Positions 53,403 through 61,662 of a DNA stretch of 64,000 nucleotides are shown one piece after another; the first letter of the stretch is position 1, and each line of letters opens with the position of its first letter. The notes under the pieces are model-generated. The model saw only the letters and a list, made by a program, of their open reading frames with translations. It ran no database searches and was not told where the DNA came from. The stretch lies in assembly GCA_964473205.1 (NCBI GenBank), contig CAYYOK010000002.1, forward strand, positions 1-64,000, in the 5' to 3' direction. This stretch comes from CAYMRL01 sp964473205 (lineage in GTDB: Bacteria > Deinococcota > Deinococci > Deinococcales > Trueperaceae). Position numbers and translations under genes: made by a program.

Positions 53403-54860
53403 TTGAGCCGGCGCCGCCCACCTCTGCTCGAGACCCGGCTGGATGCTGGGGCGGACACCAGTACGCCCCAGCGCCTGATCTTGCGGGTTCCCGAGGGAAT
53501 GCGGCGACTGGAGCTGCGGCTGCGCCTGCATGGCGCGCACCGCCGGACCCGCGTGGACCTGACGCTGCTGGACCCCGCTGGATTCCGCGGCTTCGGCATG
53601 ACCCAGGCTGGCGTGCTGGAGATGACCACGGCCGCGGAAGCCGCCTCGCCTGGGGTGCTGCGAGGTGAGATCGTGGAGGGGGAGTGGACCCTGCTGCTGC
53701 TCTGGGTCAACCCGGAAGCCGGGTGCACGGCGGAGCTGCAGGTGGTGGTCGACGAGGAAGCGGCGTCCACGGCAGGCTCGTCCTCGTATGGTCCGCCGGA
53801 GCTCGTCGGGGACGACCCCGTCCTCGATCAGGGACCTGGCTGGCGCAAGGGCGACCTGCACGTGCACTCCAGCCACAGCACCGGCCGCCAAGCGGTCGCC
53901 GATCTGGTGGCGGCAGCGCGCGCCGCCGGCCTGGACTTCCTGTCCATCACCGACCACAACACCGTCGCCGCCTGGCCGGAGCTGGCGGTGGCACAGCGCG
54001 ACAGCCGTGACCTGCTCCTGCTCAGGGGCCAGGAGCTGACCGCGCCCTGGGGTCATGCCAACGTCCACGGTGCGGACCGCTGGATCGATCCGGAGGCAGC
54101 GGCGGGCGGCATGAGCGAGCTCTGCCGGCAGGTGCACGACGCGGGCGGGCTGCTGGGCGTCAACCACCCCTTCTCCAACGAGGCGGGATGGCAACGGCAC
54201 GACACCGACTGGTCCCAGGTCGACCTGATCGAGGTGCACCACGCCCTCGAGTACGCCCACAACGGCATGCAGCTCGCCTACTGGGACAGGCTGCTGGGCC
54301 AGGGCATGCGCGTCACCGGCGTGGCCGGCAGCGACAGCAAGGACGTGCACGATCCCAAGTACGGCTTCGGCCGGATCCTCACCTGGGTCTACGCCGACCA
54401 GCTCAGCACGGCCGGCATCCTGCACGGCCTGCTGCGCGGCCAGGTGGTGGTCTCGCGCGGACCGCGGCTGGACCTCTGGGCCGAGAGCGAGAGTGTGCGG
54501 GTACCCATGGGCGGAACCGTCCGCCTGGGTGAGCCGTTGGTTCTGCGGGCCGAGGTGTCGGGGCTGGAGGGGTCAGCCGTGCTGTACATCCTCAAGGACG
54601 GCCTGTTCCTGGCCGCCTCCGTCCTTCACCAGGACGGCGCGGTGGCGATCGGCGACCTTCCGGAGAGGCCCTGCGCCTACCGGGTCGAGCTGTACCGCCT
54701 GGCCGACGTGCCGCTCAACGGCTACGACCGCCGGCAGCGTAGCTGGGAGGCCTTCCTGGCAGCCTCGAACCCACTATGGGCAGGCGACCTCGGGGACGGC
54801 GGGGCCAAGGCCGCCGTAGCGGCCAGAAGAGAGCGATTGGAAACGAGGATGACGAAGTGA
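53403..54860 (+). CDS. CehA/McbA-like PHP-domain metallohydrolase
   Basis: 485 residues from TTG 53403. N-terminal beta domain (about 1-140), then the PHP core: KGDLHVHSSHSTG (about 148-160), LSITDHNTVAA (about 180), GVNHPFSNEAGW, VAGSDSKDVHDP (about 305). These are the metal ligands of PHP phosphoesterases. A short C-terminal beta domain follows. Known relatives hydrolyse carbaryl or phosphodiesters; no signal peptide, so cytosolic. The stop overlaps the LOG gene by GTGA. Confidence 0.85.
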   Translation: MSRRRPPLLETRLDAGADTSTPQRLILRVPEGMRRLELRLRLHGAHRRTRVDLTLLDPAGFRGFGMTQAGVLEMTTAAEAASPGVLRGEIVEGEWTLLLLWVNPEAGCTAELQVVVDEEAASTAGSSSYGPPELVGDDPVLDQGPGWRKGDLHVHSSHSTGRQAVADLVAAARAAGLDFLSITDHNTVAAWPELAVAQRDSRDLLLLRGQELTAPWGHANVHGADRWIDPEAAAGGMSELCRQVHDAGGLLGVNHPFSNEAGWQRHDTDWSQVDLIEVHHALEYAHNGMQLAYWDRLLGQGMRVTGVAGSDSKDVHDPKYGFGRILTWVYADQLSTAGILHGLLRGQVVVSRGPRLDLWAESESVRVPMGGTVRLGEPLVLRAEVSGLEGSAVLYILKDGLFLAASVLHQDGAVAIGDLPERPCAYRVELYRLADVPLNGYDRRQRSWEAFLAASNPLWAGDLGDGGAKAAVAARRERLETRMTK

Positions 54861-55423
54861 AGCGAATCTGTGTGTTCTGCGGCTCGCGGCCGACCGGCGG
54901 CCTGCGGTTCAGGCCGGTGGCGACCGAGCTGGGTCGGCTGATCGCGGCCTCCGGGATGGAGCTCGTCTACGGCGGCTCGAGCATCGGCCTCATGGGCCAC
55001 ATCGCCGACGCGACGCTGGAGGCGGGTGGCCGCGTCATCGGGGTGATCCCCGACTTCCTGGTGGCCAAGGAGATAGCCCATCGCGGCCTGACCGAGTTGC
55101 ACGTGGTGAGCTCGATGCACGAGCGCAAGGCCACGATGGCCAGCCTCTCTGACGGCTTCGTGGCGATGCCGGGCGGCTTCGGAACCATGGAGGAGTACTT
55201 CGAGGTGCTGACCTGGTCGCAGCTCTCACTGCACGACCGGCCGTGCGGCCTGCTCAACGTCGACGGCTTCTTCGATCCCCTCATCGACTTCTTCGACCGT
55301 GCCGTCGCCGAGGACCTGCTGCGCGTGGACCACCGGGCTCTGGTGCTGCAGCACGCCGAGCCCAGCGGCCTGCTGGCCCTGCTGGCCGAGTACCGTCGTC
55401 CGGTCGCGGAGCCTAGCAGGTGA
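54857..55423 (+). CDS. LOG-family nucleoside 5'-monophosphate phosphoribohydrolase
   Basis: 188 residues from GTG 54857. Rossmann-like ICVFCGSRP, GGSSIGLMGHIADATLEAGG, and the LOG signature PGGFGTMEEYFE (about 104-115) with catalytic Arg in MHERKATM. Known: cleaves N6-modified AMP to base plus ribose 5-phosphate. Placement in an ABC uptake operon under RpiR is unusual for this family. Overlaps the PHP gene and BtpA gene by 4 bp each. Confidence 0.92.
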   Translation: MKRICVFCGSRPTGGLRFRPVATELGRLIAASGMELVYGGSSIGLMGHIADATLEAGGRVIGVIPDFLVAKEIAHRGLTELHVVSSMHERKATMASLSDGFVAMPGGFGTMEEYFEVLTWSQLSLHDRPCGLLNVDGFFDPLIDFFDRAVAEDLLRVDHRALVLQHAEPSGLLALLAEYRRPVAEPSR

Positions 55424-56241
55424 GCCAAGGCCTCCTGAGACAGCTCTTCGGCGTCGACCGGCCGGTGATCGGCGTCCTGCACCTGGCGCCCTTGCCCGGG
55501 GCCCCTCGCTACCGAGGCCAGCCCATCGACGAGATCGTGGCCGCGGCCCTGGCGGACGCCGAAGCCTACGTGGCCGGCGGCATCGACGGACTGATCGTGG
55601 AGAACCAGGGTGACGTCCCCTTCGCGCGCGCCAACGACATCGGACCAAGCACCGTCGCCGCCATGACCGCCGTGGCAGTCGAGGTGCGCCGGGCCGCGCG
55701 CGTCCCGATCGGCATCAACTGCATGGCCAACGGCGCGGTGCCTGCCATCGCCGTGGCCAAGGCGGCTGGCGCTCGCTTCGTGCGTGTCAGCCAGTGGGTG
55801 AACGCCTACGTGGGCAACTCAGGCATCACCGATGGTGTGGCGCCTCAAGCCCTTCGGTTCCGATCGGCCATCCGGGCCGACGATGTGCATGTCTTCGCTG
55901 ACGTGCACGTGAAGCATGGCAGCCACGCGATCGTGGCCGATCGCAGCCTGGCGCAGATGGCGGAGGACACCGCGTGGTACGGCGCCGACGCCCTGGTGGC
56001 GACCGGCTCCACCACCGGCCAGGCCACCCCGGCCGGCGACATCGAGGAGATTCGCAGGGCCGGTCGGCTGCCGGTGCTGGTCGGCAGCGGCCTGGACGTC
56101 GGGAACGCGGCCGCCGTCCTCGCCAAGGCCGACGGCGCCATCGTCGGCACCTCGCTCAAGGTGGACGGTGTGACCACCCACCCCGTCGATCCTGAACGGG
56201 TGCGTGAGCTGATGGCCGTGGTGCGCGCGCTGCGGGGCTGA
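55420..56241 (+). CDS. BtpA/SgcQ-family TIM-barrel protein
   Basis: 273 residues from GTG 55420 (GTGA overlap with the LOG stop). RPVIGVLHLAPLPGAPRY is the family's N-terminal hallmark; then GGIDGLIVENQGDVPF, GINCMANG, FADVHVKHGSHA and VGSGLDVGNAAAVLAKADGAIVGTSLK (phosphate-binding loop). Known: SgcQ is linked to an uncharacterised sugar operon in E. coli; BtpA is needed for photosystem I stability in cyanobacteria; no reaction is established. Last gene of the operon. Confidence 0.9.
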   Translation: MSQGLLRQLFGVDRPVIGVLHLAPLPGAPRYRGQPIDEIVAAALADAEAYVAGGIDGLIVENQGDVPFARANDIGPSTVAAMTAVAVEVRRAARVPIGINCMANGAVPAIAVAKAAGARFVRVSQWVNAYVGNSGITDGVAPQALRFRSAIRADDVHVFADVHVKHGSHAIVADRSLAQMAEDTAWYGADALVATGSTTGQATPAGDIEEIRRAGRLPVLVGSGLDVGNAAAVLAKADGAIVGTSLKVDGVTTHPVDPERVRELMAVVRALRG

Positions 56242-56381
56242 GTCATCACGGGAACATTGCCGGGATGAGCGGGGCGACACCGACCCACAGGGTCGCCGGG
56301 TACCCTTCGACTGAGACCTTGTGCCTGTGATCCGAGGCGGCGCTTGGTTCGCCTGACCGAGGTCGGGCAGGGAGGACCGAG

Positions 56382-56711
56382 ATGGGCGAGGACCCGGGAA
56401 AGGCTGAGGAGCGGCTGGGCCAGGAGCCGACGGAGACGCGAGGCCGCGCCTACCGCGTTCCCGGCATCACCGTCTACTTCGACGCCCGCAAGTGCGTACA
56501 TTCCGGCGTCTGCGTGCGCGGTCTGCCCGAGGTCTTCGACGTGAAGCGGAGGCCCTGGATACGGGCAGACCTGGCCGCTCCCGCTACCGTGGCTGCTCAG
56601 ATAGACCGCTGCCCCTCTGGCGCGCTGAGCTACGACCTCCACGAGACCGATGCCGCCGCAGCCGAGGGGGGCGGCGCCCTCATGCCGCGCAGCGAGGACG
56701 CGGGAAGCTGA
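56382..56711 (+). CDS. Divergent (4Fe-4S)/mono-cluster protein, YjdI-like
   Basis: 109 residues. ITVYFDARKCVHSGVCVRGLPEVFDVKRRPWIRADLA then IDRCPSGALSY: three Cys in Cx5C...CPSGAL arrangement, the Fer4_19 (YjdI) family. Role unknown; it commonly pairs with a GNAT-like protein, which follows here with a 1-bp overlap. Confidence 0.88.
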   Translation: MGEDPGKAEERLGQEPTETRGRAYRVPGITVYFDARKCVHSGVCVRGLPEVFDVKRRPWIRADLAAPATVAAQIDRCPSGALSYDLHETDAAAAEGGGALMPRSEDAGS

Positions 56712-57022
56712 TGCCGGAGATCGAGGTCGCCTACCAGCCGGAGTCGAAGCGCTACGTCGCCAAGGTCGAGGGTAGCGACGACCAGGCCTACATCGACGTG
56801 ATGCCGGGCGACACCGCCTGGATCTTCAGCCACGTCGAGGTGGCGCCCTCGTTGGAGGGCCAAGGGGTGGCCAGCGGCCTGGTGCGCGCCGCGTTGGCCG
56901 ACATCCGCGCTCAGGGCCTGGCCATCATGCCGCTCTGTCCCTACGTGCTGGCCTACCTGCGGCGGCATCCCGAGGAGGCTGACGTCGTGCATCCTCGGTT
57001 CAGGAGGATGCTGGGGGGCTGA
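56711..57022 (+). CDS. GNAT-like N-acetyltransferase, YjdJ family
   Basis: 103 residues, ATG sharing one base with the previous stop. GYVAKVEG-like start, then DTAWIFSHVEVAPSLEGQGVASGLVRAALAD, the acetyl-CoA loop (Gln-Gly-x-Gly/Ala), and LAIMPLCPYVLAYLRRHPEEADVV, the NATD1/YjdJ hallmark. The YjdI-YjdJ pair is widespread; substrate unknown. Confidence 0.88.
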   Translation: MPEIEVAYQPESKRYVAKVEGSDDQAYIDVMPGDTAWIFSHVEVAPSLEGQGVASGLVRAALADIRAQGLAIMPLCPYVLAYLRRHPEEADVVHPRFRRMLGG

Positions 57023-57144
57023 ACCGCTGAGCCAGGCGTCTGCCGGCTCCGCCGCCTTCGATCCCGACCCGGCGCAGACCCAGCGGTGCGACCTGAAACT
57101 CATCGGCCTCGACCGCCCGGAAGCTTCGCGCTTAGGGCGCTCTA

Positions 57145-57681
57145 GTGATCATCGTTGCTGACATGGTCTCCAGCCGAGTACCTTGGTTCATGACACAACC
57201 AGGCTCTGAGGTAGGTGGTTCCGCGATCAGTCTTCTTGGCGCCGGTCAGGGACGGGTCGCCGAGGCGTTCGGAGACCGGATCGTCTTCTTGGTCGACGGC
57301 GAGCGCTCCAGCGGCGCGATGACGCAGTGGATCTCGCACGTACCGCCCGGTGGCGGGCCGCCGCCGCACATGCACGCCAACGAGGACGAGGCGTTCTACG
57401 TGCTCTCTGGTGCGGTTTCGTTCCTCGACGGCGCATCCGGAACCTGGACGGAGCTGACCGTGGGCGCCTCGGCGTTCATGCCGCGCGGTACGTTCCACTC
57501 GTTCAAGAACACCGGCTCGGAGCCTGCCACGCTGCTCGTCACCACGACACCCTCCGGTTTCGAGACGTTCTTCACCCGCTGTGCCGAGGTGTTCGCGCAG
57601 CCGGGGCCGCCGGACATGGCGCGCATCTTGGCGATCGGCGCGGAGCATGGGATGAAGTTCGTCGTGCCGGGTGGTGAGTGA
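57145..57681 (+). CDS. Cupin-domain protein
   Basis: Up to 178 residues from GTG 57145; ATGs at 57163 and 57190 are alternatives with similar support. One cupin motif pair: GGGPPPHMHANEDEAFYVLSG (metal His-x-His and Glu) and FMPRGTFHSFKNTG. Small-molecule binding or isomerase-like function possible. Marks the left border of the AT-rich acquired patch. Confidence 0.85.
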   Translation: MIIVADMVSSRVPWFMTQPGSEVGGSAISLLGAGQGRVAEAFGDRIVFLVDGERSSGAMTQWISHVPPGGGPPPHMHANEDEAFYVLSGAVSFLDGASGTWTELTVGASAFMPRGTFHSFKNTGSEPATLLVTTTPSGFETFFTRCAEVFAQPGPPDMARILAIGAEHGMKFVVPGGE

Positions 57682-58005
57682 TCTGGCTGCGTAAAAGCTC
57701 TCGGATTATGTTCGCGCGCTGGCCGAGTTGGGTTGAGCGCTTCAGAGATTGCCAACCTGGCTGGGGACGGAACTGTGCCGAGAACCGTTACCAGTACACT
57801 GGGTCTGAATGTGCACCGCCACTTGTAGGCTGGAACCGGTTTCTTGTCTGTTTGAAGATATTGTAAGCGGATCTCGCCTTCTTTTAGCACGACACTCTGA
57901 ACATGTGGTATCGTAAGCAGAGTTCGACGCAGAACGAGTCTGTCTTTTAGGCGGGTATTCTGAGGTCTCGGCGTTCAATAGGATGTCGGCCCAACCGGAG
58001 GTGCA
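57682..58005. other. AT-richer intergenic region upstream of the RiPP genes
   Basis: About 320 bp. Two related blocks TATTGTAAGCGGA (57859 on) and TATCGTAAGCAGA (57909 on) sit 50 bp apart, each followed by TCTTTTAG and TCTGA elements. They may be duplicated regulatory DNA. Coding-like triplets at 57690-57825 resemble a short HTH but have no clear start; no gene is called. Confidence 0.45.
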
Positions 58006-58674
58006 GTGGTGCCCACGCGGCGGGAGTTCTTTCGGTCGACAGGTAAGATGCTAGCCAGTGGCGTTGGCGGCGCGCTTGCCGCCTCGTTTGCCGGGGTGAG
58101 CGTCGCCCAGGATGCGCAAGAGACACAGCTTCATGGTCGCGAACATCTACTTTCGTCCAGCGGAATAGCAATGGAAGGCGCGGCTTTTGTAGACTCCGCC
58201 GCGCAAGCCGGCTATAGTTTGGAGCAGATCATCTCACAGCCCGGTGCTATTGCTCGAGAACTGGGCTTTAGCGAGGAAGAAGTCGCAGTTAGCGTGGGGG
58301 CTATAGAAGCTCAGATTCAGCAGTCCGATGCCGCGGCGGAAGTGGCGGCATTTGTAGACCGCGTTATAGTTGATGGCAGATTCTATAATGAATGGGTCTT
58401 CCGGCCGGTCGATGTGGCCCGACAGCTTGAGTTCGACCTGTCAAATGATGCAGTTAGCTACATCCTACAAAGCGGGATGGTTGGCTTGCTAACTTGCCTC
58501 GGCCCGAACCCGGACCCCGGAACTACGCCGGACGTAGTACCGCGGTGCGATCCCCAAGTCTGCGATCCGCGCGCTTTTGGCCTGCCCCATATAGTCATTA
58601 TTATAGTCATCGTCCTCTGGTCAGAGCCGGCACAAAGATATGTAACGGATATGTCGAGTGCGCATAAGTATTGA
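58006..58674 (+). CDS. Probable RiPP precursor with Tat-type leader
   Basis: 222 residues from GTG GTG at 58006 (GGAGG upstream). TRREFFRSTGKMLASGVGGA (4-23) is a twin-arginine signal. Two related leader-like helical repeats follow: about 59-101 (AAFVDSAAQAGYSLEQ...ARELGFSEEEVAVSVGA) and 113-155 (VAAFVDRVIVDGRF...ARQLEFDLSNDAVSYI). The tail holds Cys164, 181 and 186, a Pro/Asp-rich linker (LGPNPDPGTTPDVVPR), and the hydrophobic HIVIIIVIVLW at 195-205. The stop overlaps the radical-SAM gene start, which is the main support for precursor status. Not similar to any precursor I can name. Confidence 0.55.
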   Translation: MVPTRREFFRSTGKMLASGVGGALAASFAGVSVAQDAQETQLHGREHLLSSSGIAMEGAAFVDSAAQAGYSLEQIISQPGAIARELGFSEEEVAVSVGAIEAQIQQSDAAAEVAAFVDRVIVDGRFYNEWVFRPVDVARQLEFDLSNDAVSYILQSGMVGLLTCLGPNPDPGTTPDVVPRCDPQVCDPRAFGLPHIVIIIVIVLWSEPAQRYVTDMSSAHKY

Positions 58675-60626
58675 TCGTGGTTACTAGTGAAACGCCGCGA
58701 GTATCTTTGGTTAGTATGCCTTGGCACATGCCGGATGAACCGTCTCTAGGTTTAGGTATCCTAAAGGCGCGGCTGAATGCTGAGCAGATACCATGCCGAG
58801 TTCACCACCTTTCTTTGCAACTCCTCCGGCATCTTTCTATTAGAACCTATGTGACTATTGGCAACGCGTTTGCCGTGAACGACTTCGTATTCTCTCACAT
58901 TCTCGATCCCCACGTTAATGAAGACCAGTTAACACTTCTCCACGAGCGGGCAGAGGAGATGCTTTGGTCGGGTGACCTCTCTGTCGCCCAGTATCCTGAT
59001 GCGGCGTCTGTCGTGAACATGCTTCTAACACTTCGACAGTCAGTAATCCCGGAATATCTTGAGAGTTGTGCCGCGGCGATTTCATCGTACTCTCCGACAT
59101 GCATAGGTTTTACGTGCTTATTTGATCAAACTGTATCCTCGCTCGCCATGGCTAAGTTGCTTCGCGAGTCCAATCCAGGCGCTCTGATTGGAATGGGAGG
59201 CTATGCGCTAACGGGCCCCCTAGCAAGCCACCTGGTCGATACTTTTCCCTGGATCGATTTTGTCGCCGAAGGTGAGGGGGAGAATCTGATAACGTTGCTG
59301 GCTTCTGCATCAATCCACCGCGAGAAGCTTCAGGGAATACCTAGCCTTCGGCTTCGGAACCGAGTAGGTCATGAGCCATTACCAGAACCGCCAGTTGCAA
59401 TGGATACCGTCCCTCACCCAGACTACTCGGGTTTTTTCGATGAGCTGAAGGAACTCGAGCTACATGACAAAGTGTTGGTTGCGCCTGACACACTCCCTGT
59501 GGAAGCTTCGCGAGGCTGTTGGTGGGGACAGCTCAGGCACTGTGTGTTCTGCGGCATTGATGACGAATCCTTGAAGTATCGAAGCAAGTCACCAGAACGA
59601 GTCATTGCGATGCTAGAAAGTGTCAGTAGTAGTACCGGAGTCAGGAAGATCCGATTCAATGATTATATACTTCCTTATAAGTATTTTGAAACGCTCCTCC
59701 CCGCCCTTACGCAACTGGAATCGGGTTATGTGCTTTCATGTGAGTCTAAGGCTAATCTTGGCCGTGAGCAGTTTGAGACACTTAGGTCGGCAGGATTCAT
59801 AGAAATTCAACCTGGCATCGAGAGTTTTTCTACGAGTGTTCTTAGGAGAATGGATAAGGGAGTTACGGCGACTAGAAATATACTGGCACTGGTACTTGGC
59901 CGCGTGCTGGGAGTGACCATCCATTACAACTTGTTGTATGGGTTTCCAGATGATAGATTGGAAGATTATAGGAAACAGCTTACTATCGTGCCATTACTGT
60001 ACCACCTTGACCCACCAGCAAGCACGGTACAGGTTCAGATCACGAAGTTTGCTCCGTTACAGGCAGATCTTGAGAGGTTTCCGCTGTCAGCGACAACCAA
60101 GCACCACCGATTCTACGATTTGATCTTTTCCTCGAAGTATTTGGAGTTGACGGGTTTTGACCTCGACGCCTATGCCTACTACTACGAGATCAGATATCAG
60201 GCGAGTCCGGCGCTTTCGTTATGCTATACAGCGTTGAGGCGTCAGGCAGAGTACTGGGCACATGCGCAATCAAGCAGGCCAGTAGCGCTTACGGTTGAGT
60301 ACTTGAATGAAGGTATTGTTTTCCGCGATAGCCGGCAATCGGATGAGGCCTTGGTCCTTGAGTTAGATGACGCATGCAGAGAAGTCTATAGGCTATGCGA
60401 TGGTGCGATTTCCAATCGCCAACGGATCCGGGCTCTAGACTCGCGTCGCTTCTCAGAGAAAGACCTTCTTGAAGCGCTTGACGTTCTTGTTTCTAACCGA
60501 GTTGTGTTTGAGGAGGGTGGGGAGTTCGTTGGGCTTGCTACGCCCGCAGTGGCTGGCTTAGAGGAGGCGCGGCCAAGGAAATCTTCTAGGTGGGTCTATC
60601 CGTATGTGTCTGACGTGGTTGGATAA
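58671..60626 (+). CDS. RiPP-maturation radical SAM C-methyltransferase (cobalamin-dependent)
   Basis: 651 residues; TTG 58671 overlaps the precursor stop, GTG 58677 is an alternative. N-terminal B12-binding-like domain (VSLVSMPWHMPDEPSLGLGILKA, IGFTCLFDQTVSSLAMAKLL, GMGGYALTG, FVAEGEGE). Radical SAM core with EASRGCWWGQLRHCVFCGID: Cys283, 291, 294 in Cx7CxxC, the signature of the RiPP rSAM C-methyltransferase group. Then QPGIESFSTSVLRRMDKGV and HYNLLYGFP. The C-terminal domain would bind the leader. Known activity is C-methylation at unactivated carbons of a precursor peptide. Confidence 0.88.
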   Translation: MIVVTSETPRVSLVSMPWHMPDEPSLGLGILKARLNAEQIPCRVHHLSLQLLRHLSIRTYVTIGNAFAVNDFVFSHILDPHVNEDQLTLLHERAEEMLWSGDLSVAQYPDAASVVNMLLTLRQSVIPEYLESCAAAISSYSPTCIGFTCLFDQTVSSLAMAKLLRESNPGALIGMGGYALTGPLASHLVDTFPWIDFVAEGEGENLITLLASASIHREKLQGIPSLRLRNRVGHEPLPEPPVAMDTVPHPDYSGFFDELKELELHDKVLVAPDTLPVEASRGCWWGQLRHCVFCGIDDESLKYRSKSPERVIAMLESVSSSTGVRKIRFNDYILPYKYFETLLPALTQLESGYVLSCESKANLGREQFETLRSAGFIEIQPGIESFSTSVLRRMDKGVTATRNILALVLGRVLGVTIHYNLLYGFPDDRLEDYRKQLTIVPLLYHLDPPASTVQVQITKFAPLQADLERFPLSATTKHHRFYDLIFSSKYLELTGFDLDAYAYYYEIRYQASPALSLCYTALRRQAEYWAHAQSSRPVALTVEYLNEGIVFRDSRQSDEALVLELDDACREVYRLCDGAISNRQRIRALDSRRFSEKDLLEALDVLVSNRVVFEEGGEFVGLATPAVAGLEEARPRKSSRWVYPYVSDVVG

Positions 60627-61019
60627 TGTTCATAGCATGTGTAAGAGCCATGCTTATCCTTAAGTACTAGGTGCCTTGCGAAACACCGAAGGTAGACTCT
60701 GGCTCTAGTGATCCACATGGTGGTTGCCTTGTGCATAGACCGCGGTACGTGGAGCAGGTTTTTCGACTCATGCGTCCGTGGCTCGACGATCCGACCACAA
60801 TATTCTCTGGCCGACTTGAACGCCTCTCATATGAAGATGTTCCAGGAGCCCCCGCGCACCACCACTTCAAGCAATCTTTGAGGATTCAAACGTCGCCACC
60901 CCTGTGCCTCGAAGAGAATCCAGTAGGTGAGAGTCCTCTCGCCATGCCGGGAATGAAGCTCGTTTTGATGCTCGGTGTGATTTTGTCGTCGAGTGCGATC
61001 CATGGAGCTAGACCAGTAG
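60627..61019. other. Intergenic, AT-richer, nothing supportable
   Basis: About 390 bp between the RiPP gene and the S-4TM relic. Several frames run open without any recognisable protein. A weak hairpin AGCATG-N9-CATGCT at about 60633-60653 may terminate the rSAM transcript. Confidence 0.4.
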
Positions 61020-61643
61020 TCATTCTGTCGTCTCTTCCGCTATCTGGCTCTTTCCGACAGTCGCTTAGCCACTGTGCGCATACTGACTTCGTGTGCCGGC
61101 TGCTTCATGTCGTACAGCCAGTCAGGAACCTCTGGAGGAGAACGCCGAAGCTCGTAGAGTCGCTCCTGCCAAGTCAACAGCTCACCCCCATCGATAGGTT
61201 TTCGGTTACCCCTAATCTGGACTCAATCGCATCCGCCAGATCACGACTCTTCCTTGCGGCTTTCGTAAGTCCCGATAGGGCTTGGAAGACGTCCAGCGCC
61301 GCGGGAAGAAGCGGGAGGACTATGCCGAGGAGGAGAGTCGAGCCATTCAGCCCCACGACGGCGGGCCGAACGTGTATCTGACCACCACCGCGACTAGCCA
61401 CACGATCCCAGACCGTGCTCCGTACAGTATGACGATCACGCCTGGCGCCACCGGCAGCCGCCAGGCAATGTCATACTCAGGAGCCGCCGTTGAAGCTGGA
61501 GCCACGCGCTGACCGACCTGTTCACGCTCATCAGGCTCGTCTTTCGCCGGGGGCGTCGAACGGATGGACCGGTTCCGGGTCCTTCGTGACGAGCGAGTCC
61601 TTCGACTTCAAGTTGGCGCTGTGAGTTGGGCGCCGGAGCCTCA
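61020..61643 (-). pseudogene. Decayed S-4TM (SMODS-associated pore-forming) effector
   Basis: Read across three frames, the minus strand gives EYDIAWRLPVAPGVIVILYG (about 61465-61405), then LLLGIVLPLLPAALDVFQAL and LTKAARKSRDLADAIESRLG (61345-61210), then LLTWQERLYELRRSPPEVPDWLY and EVSMRTVAKRLSERA (61190-61040). The order and the Q-E-x-x-Y-x-x-R-R...V-P-D-W-x-Y block match the C-terminal half of S-4TM effectors. A frame break at GGGG near 61212 is repaired by one added G; the middle of the protein (between the TM pairs) is deleted. Family assignment is from memory of the motif. No nucleotidyltransferase partner remains. Confidence 0.5.
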
Positions 61644-61662
61644 TGGAGCTCGACCTTCTAGT

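Noticed and set aside
57690..57825. HTH-like plus-strand relic (LSASEIANLAGDGTVPRTV)
   Set aside because: No start, no second domain, and a neighbouring frame is needed; too weak to call.
61205..61215. Programmed frameshift at GGGG in the S-4TM frame
   Set aside because: The gene also has a large internal deletion and another frame change, so simple decay is likelier.
60671..61381. 236-residue plus-strand frame after the rSAM gene
   Set aside because: No recognisable protein; its second half is antisense to the S-4TM relic.
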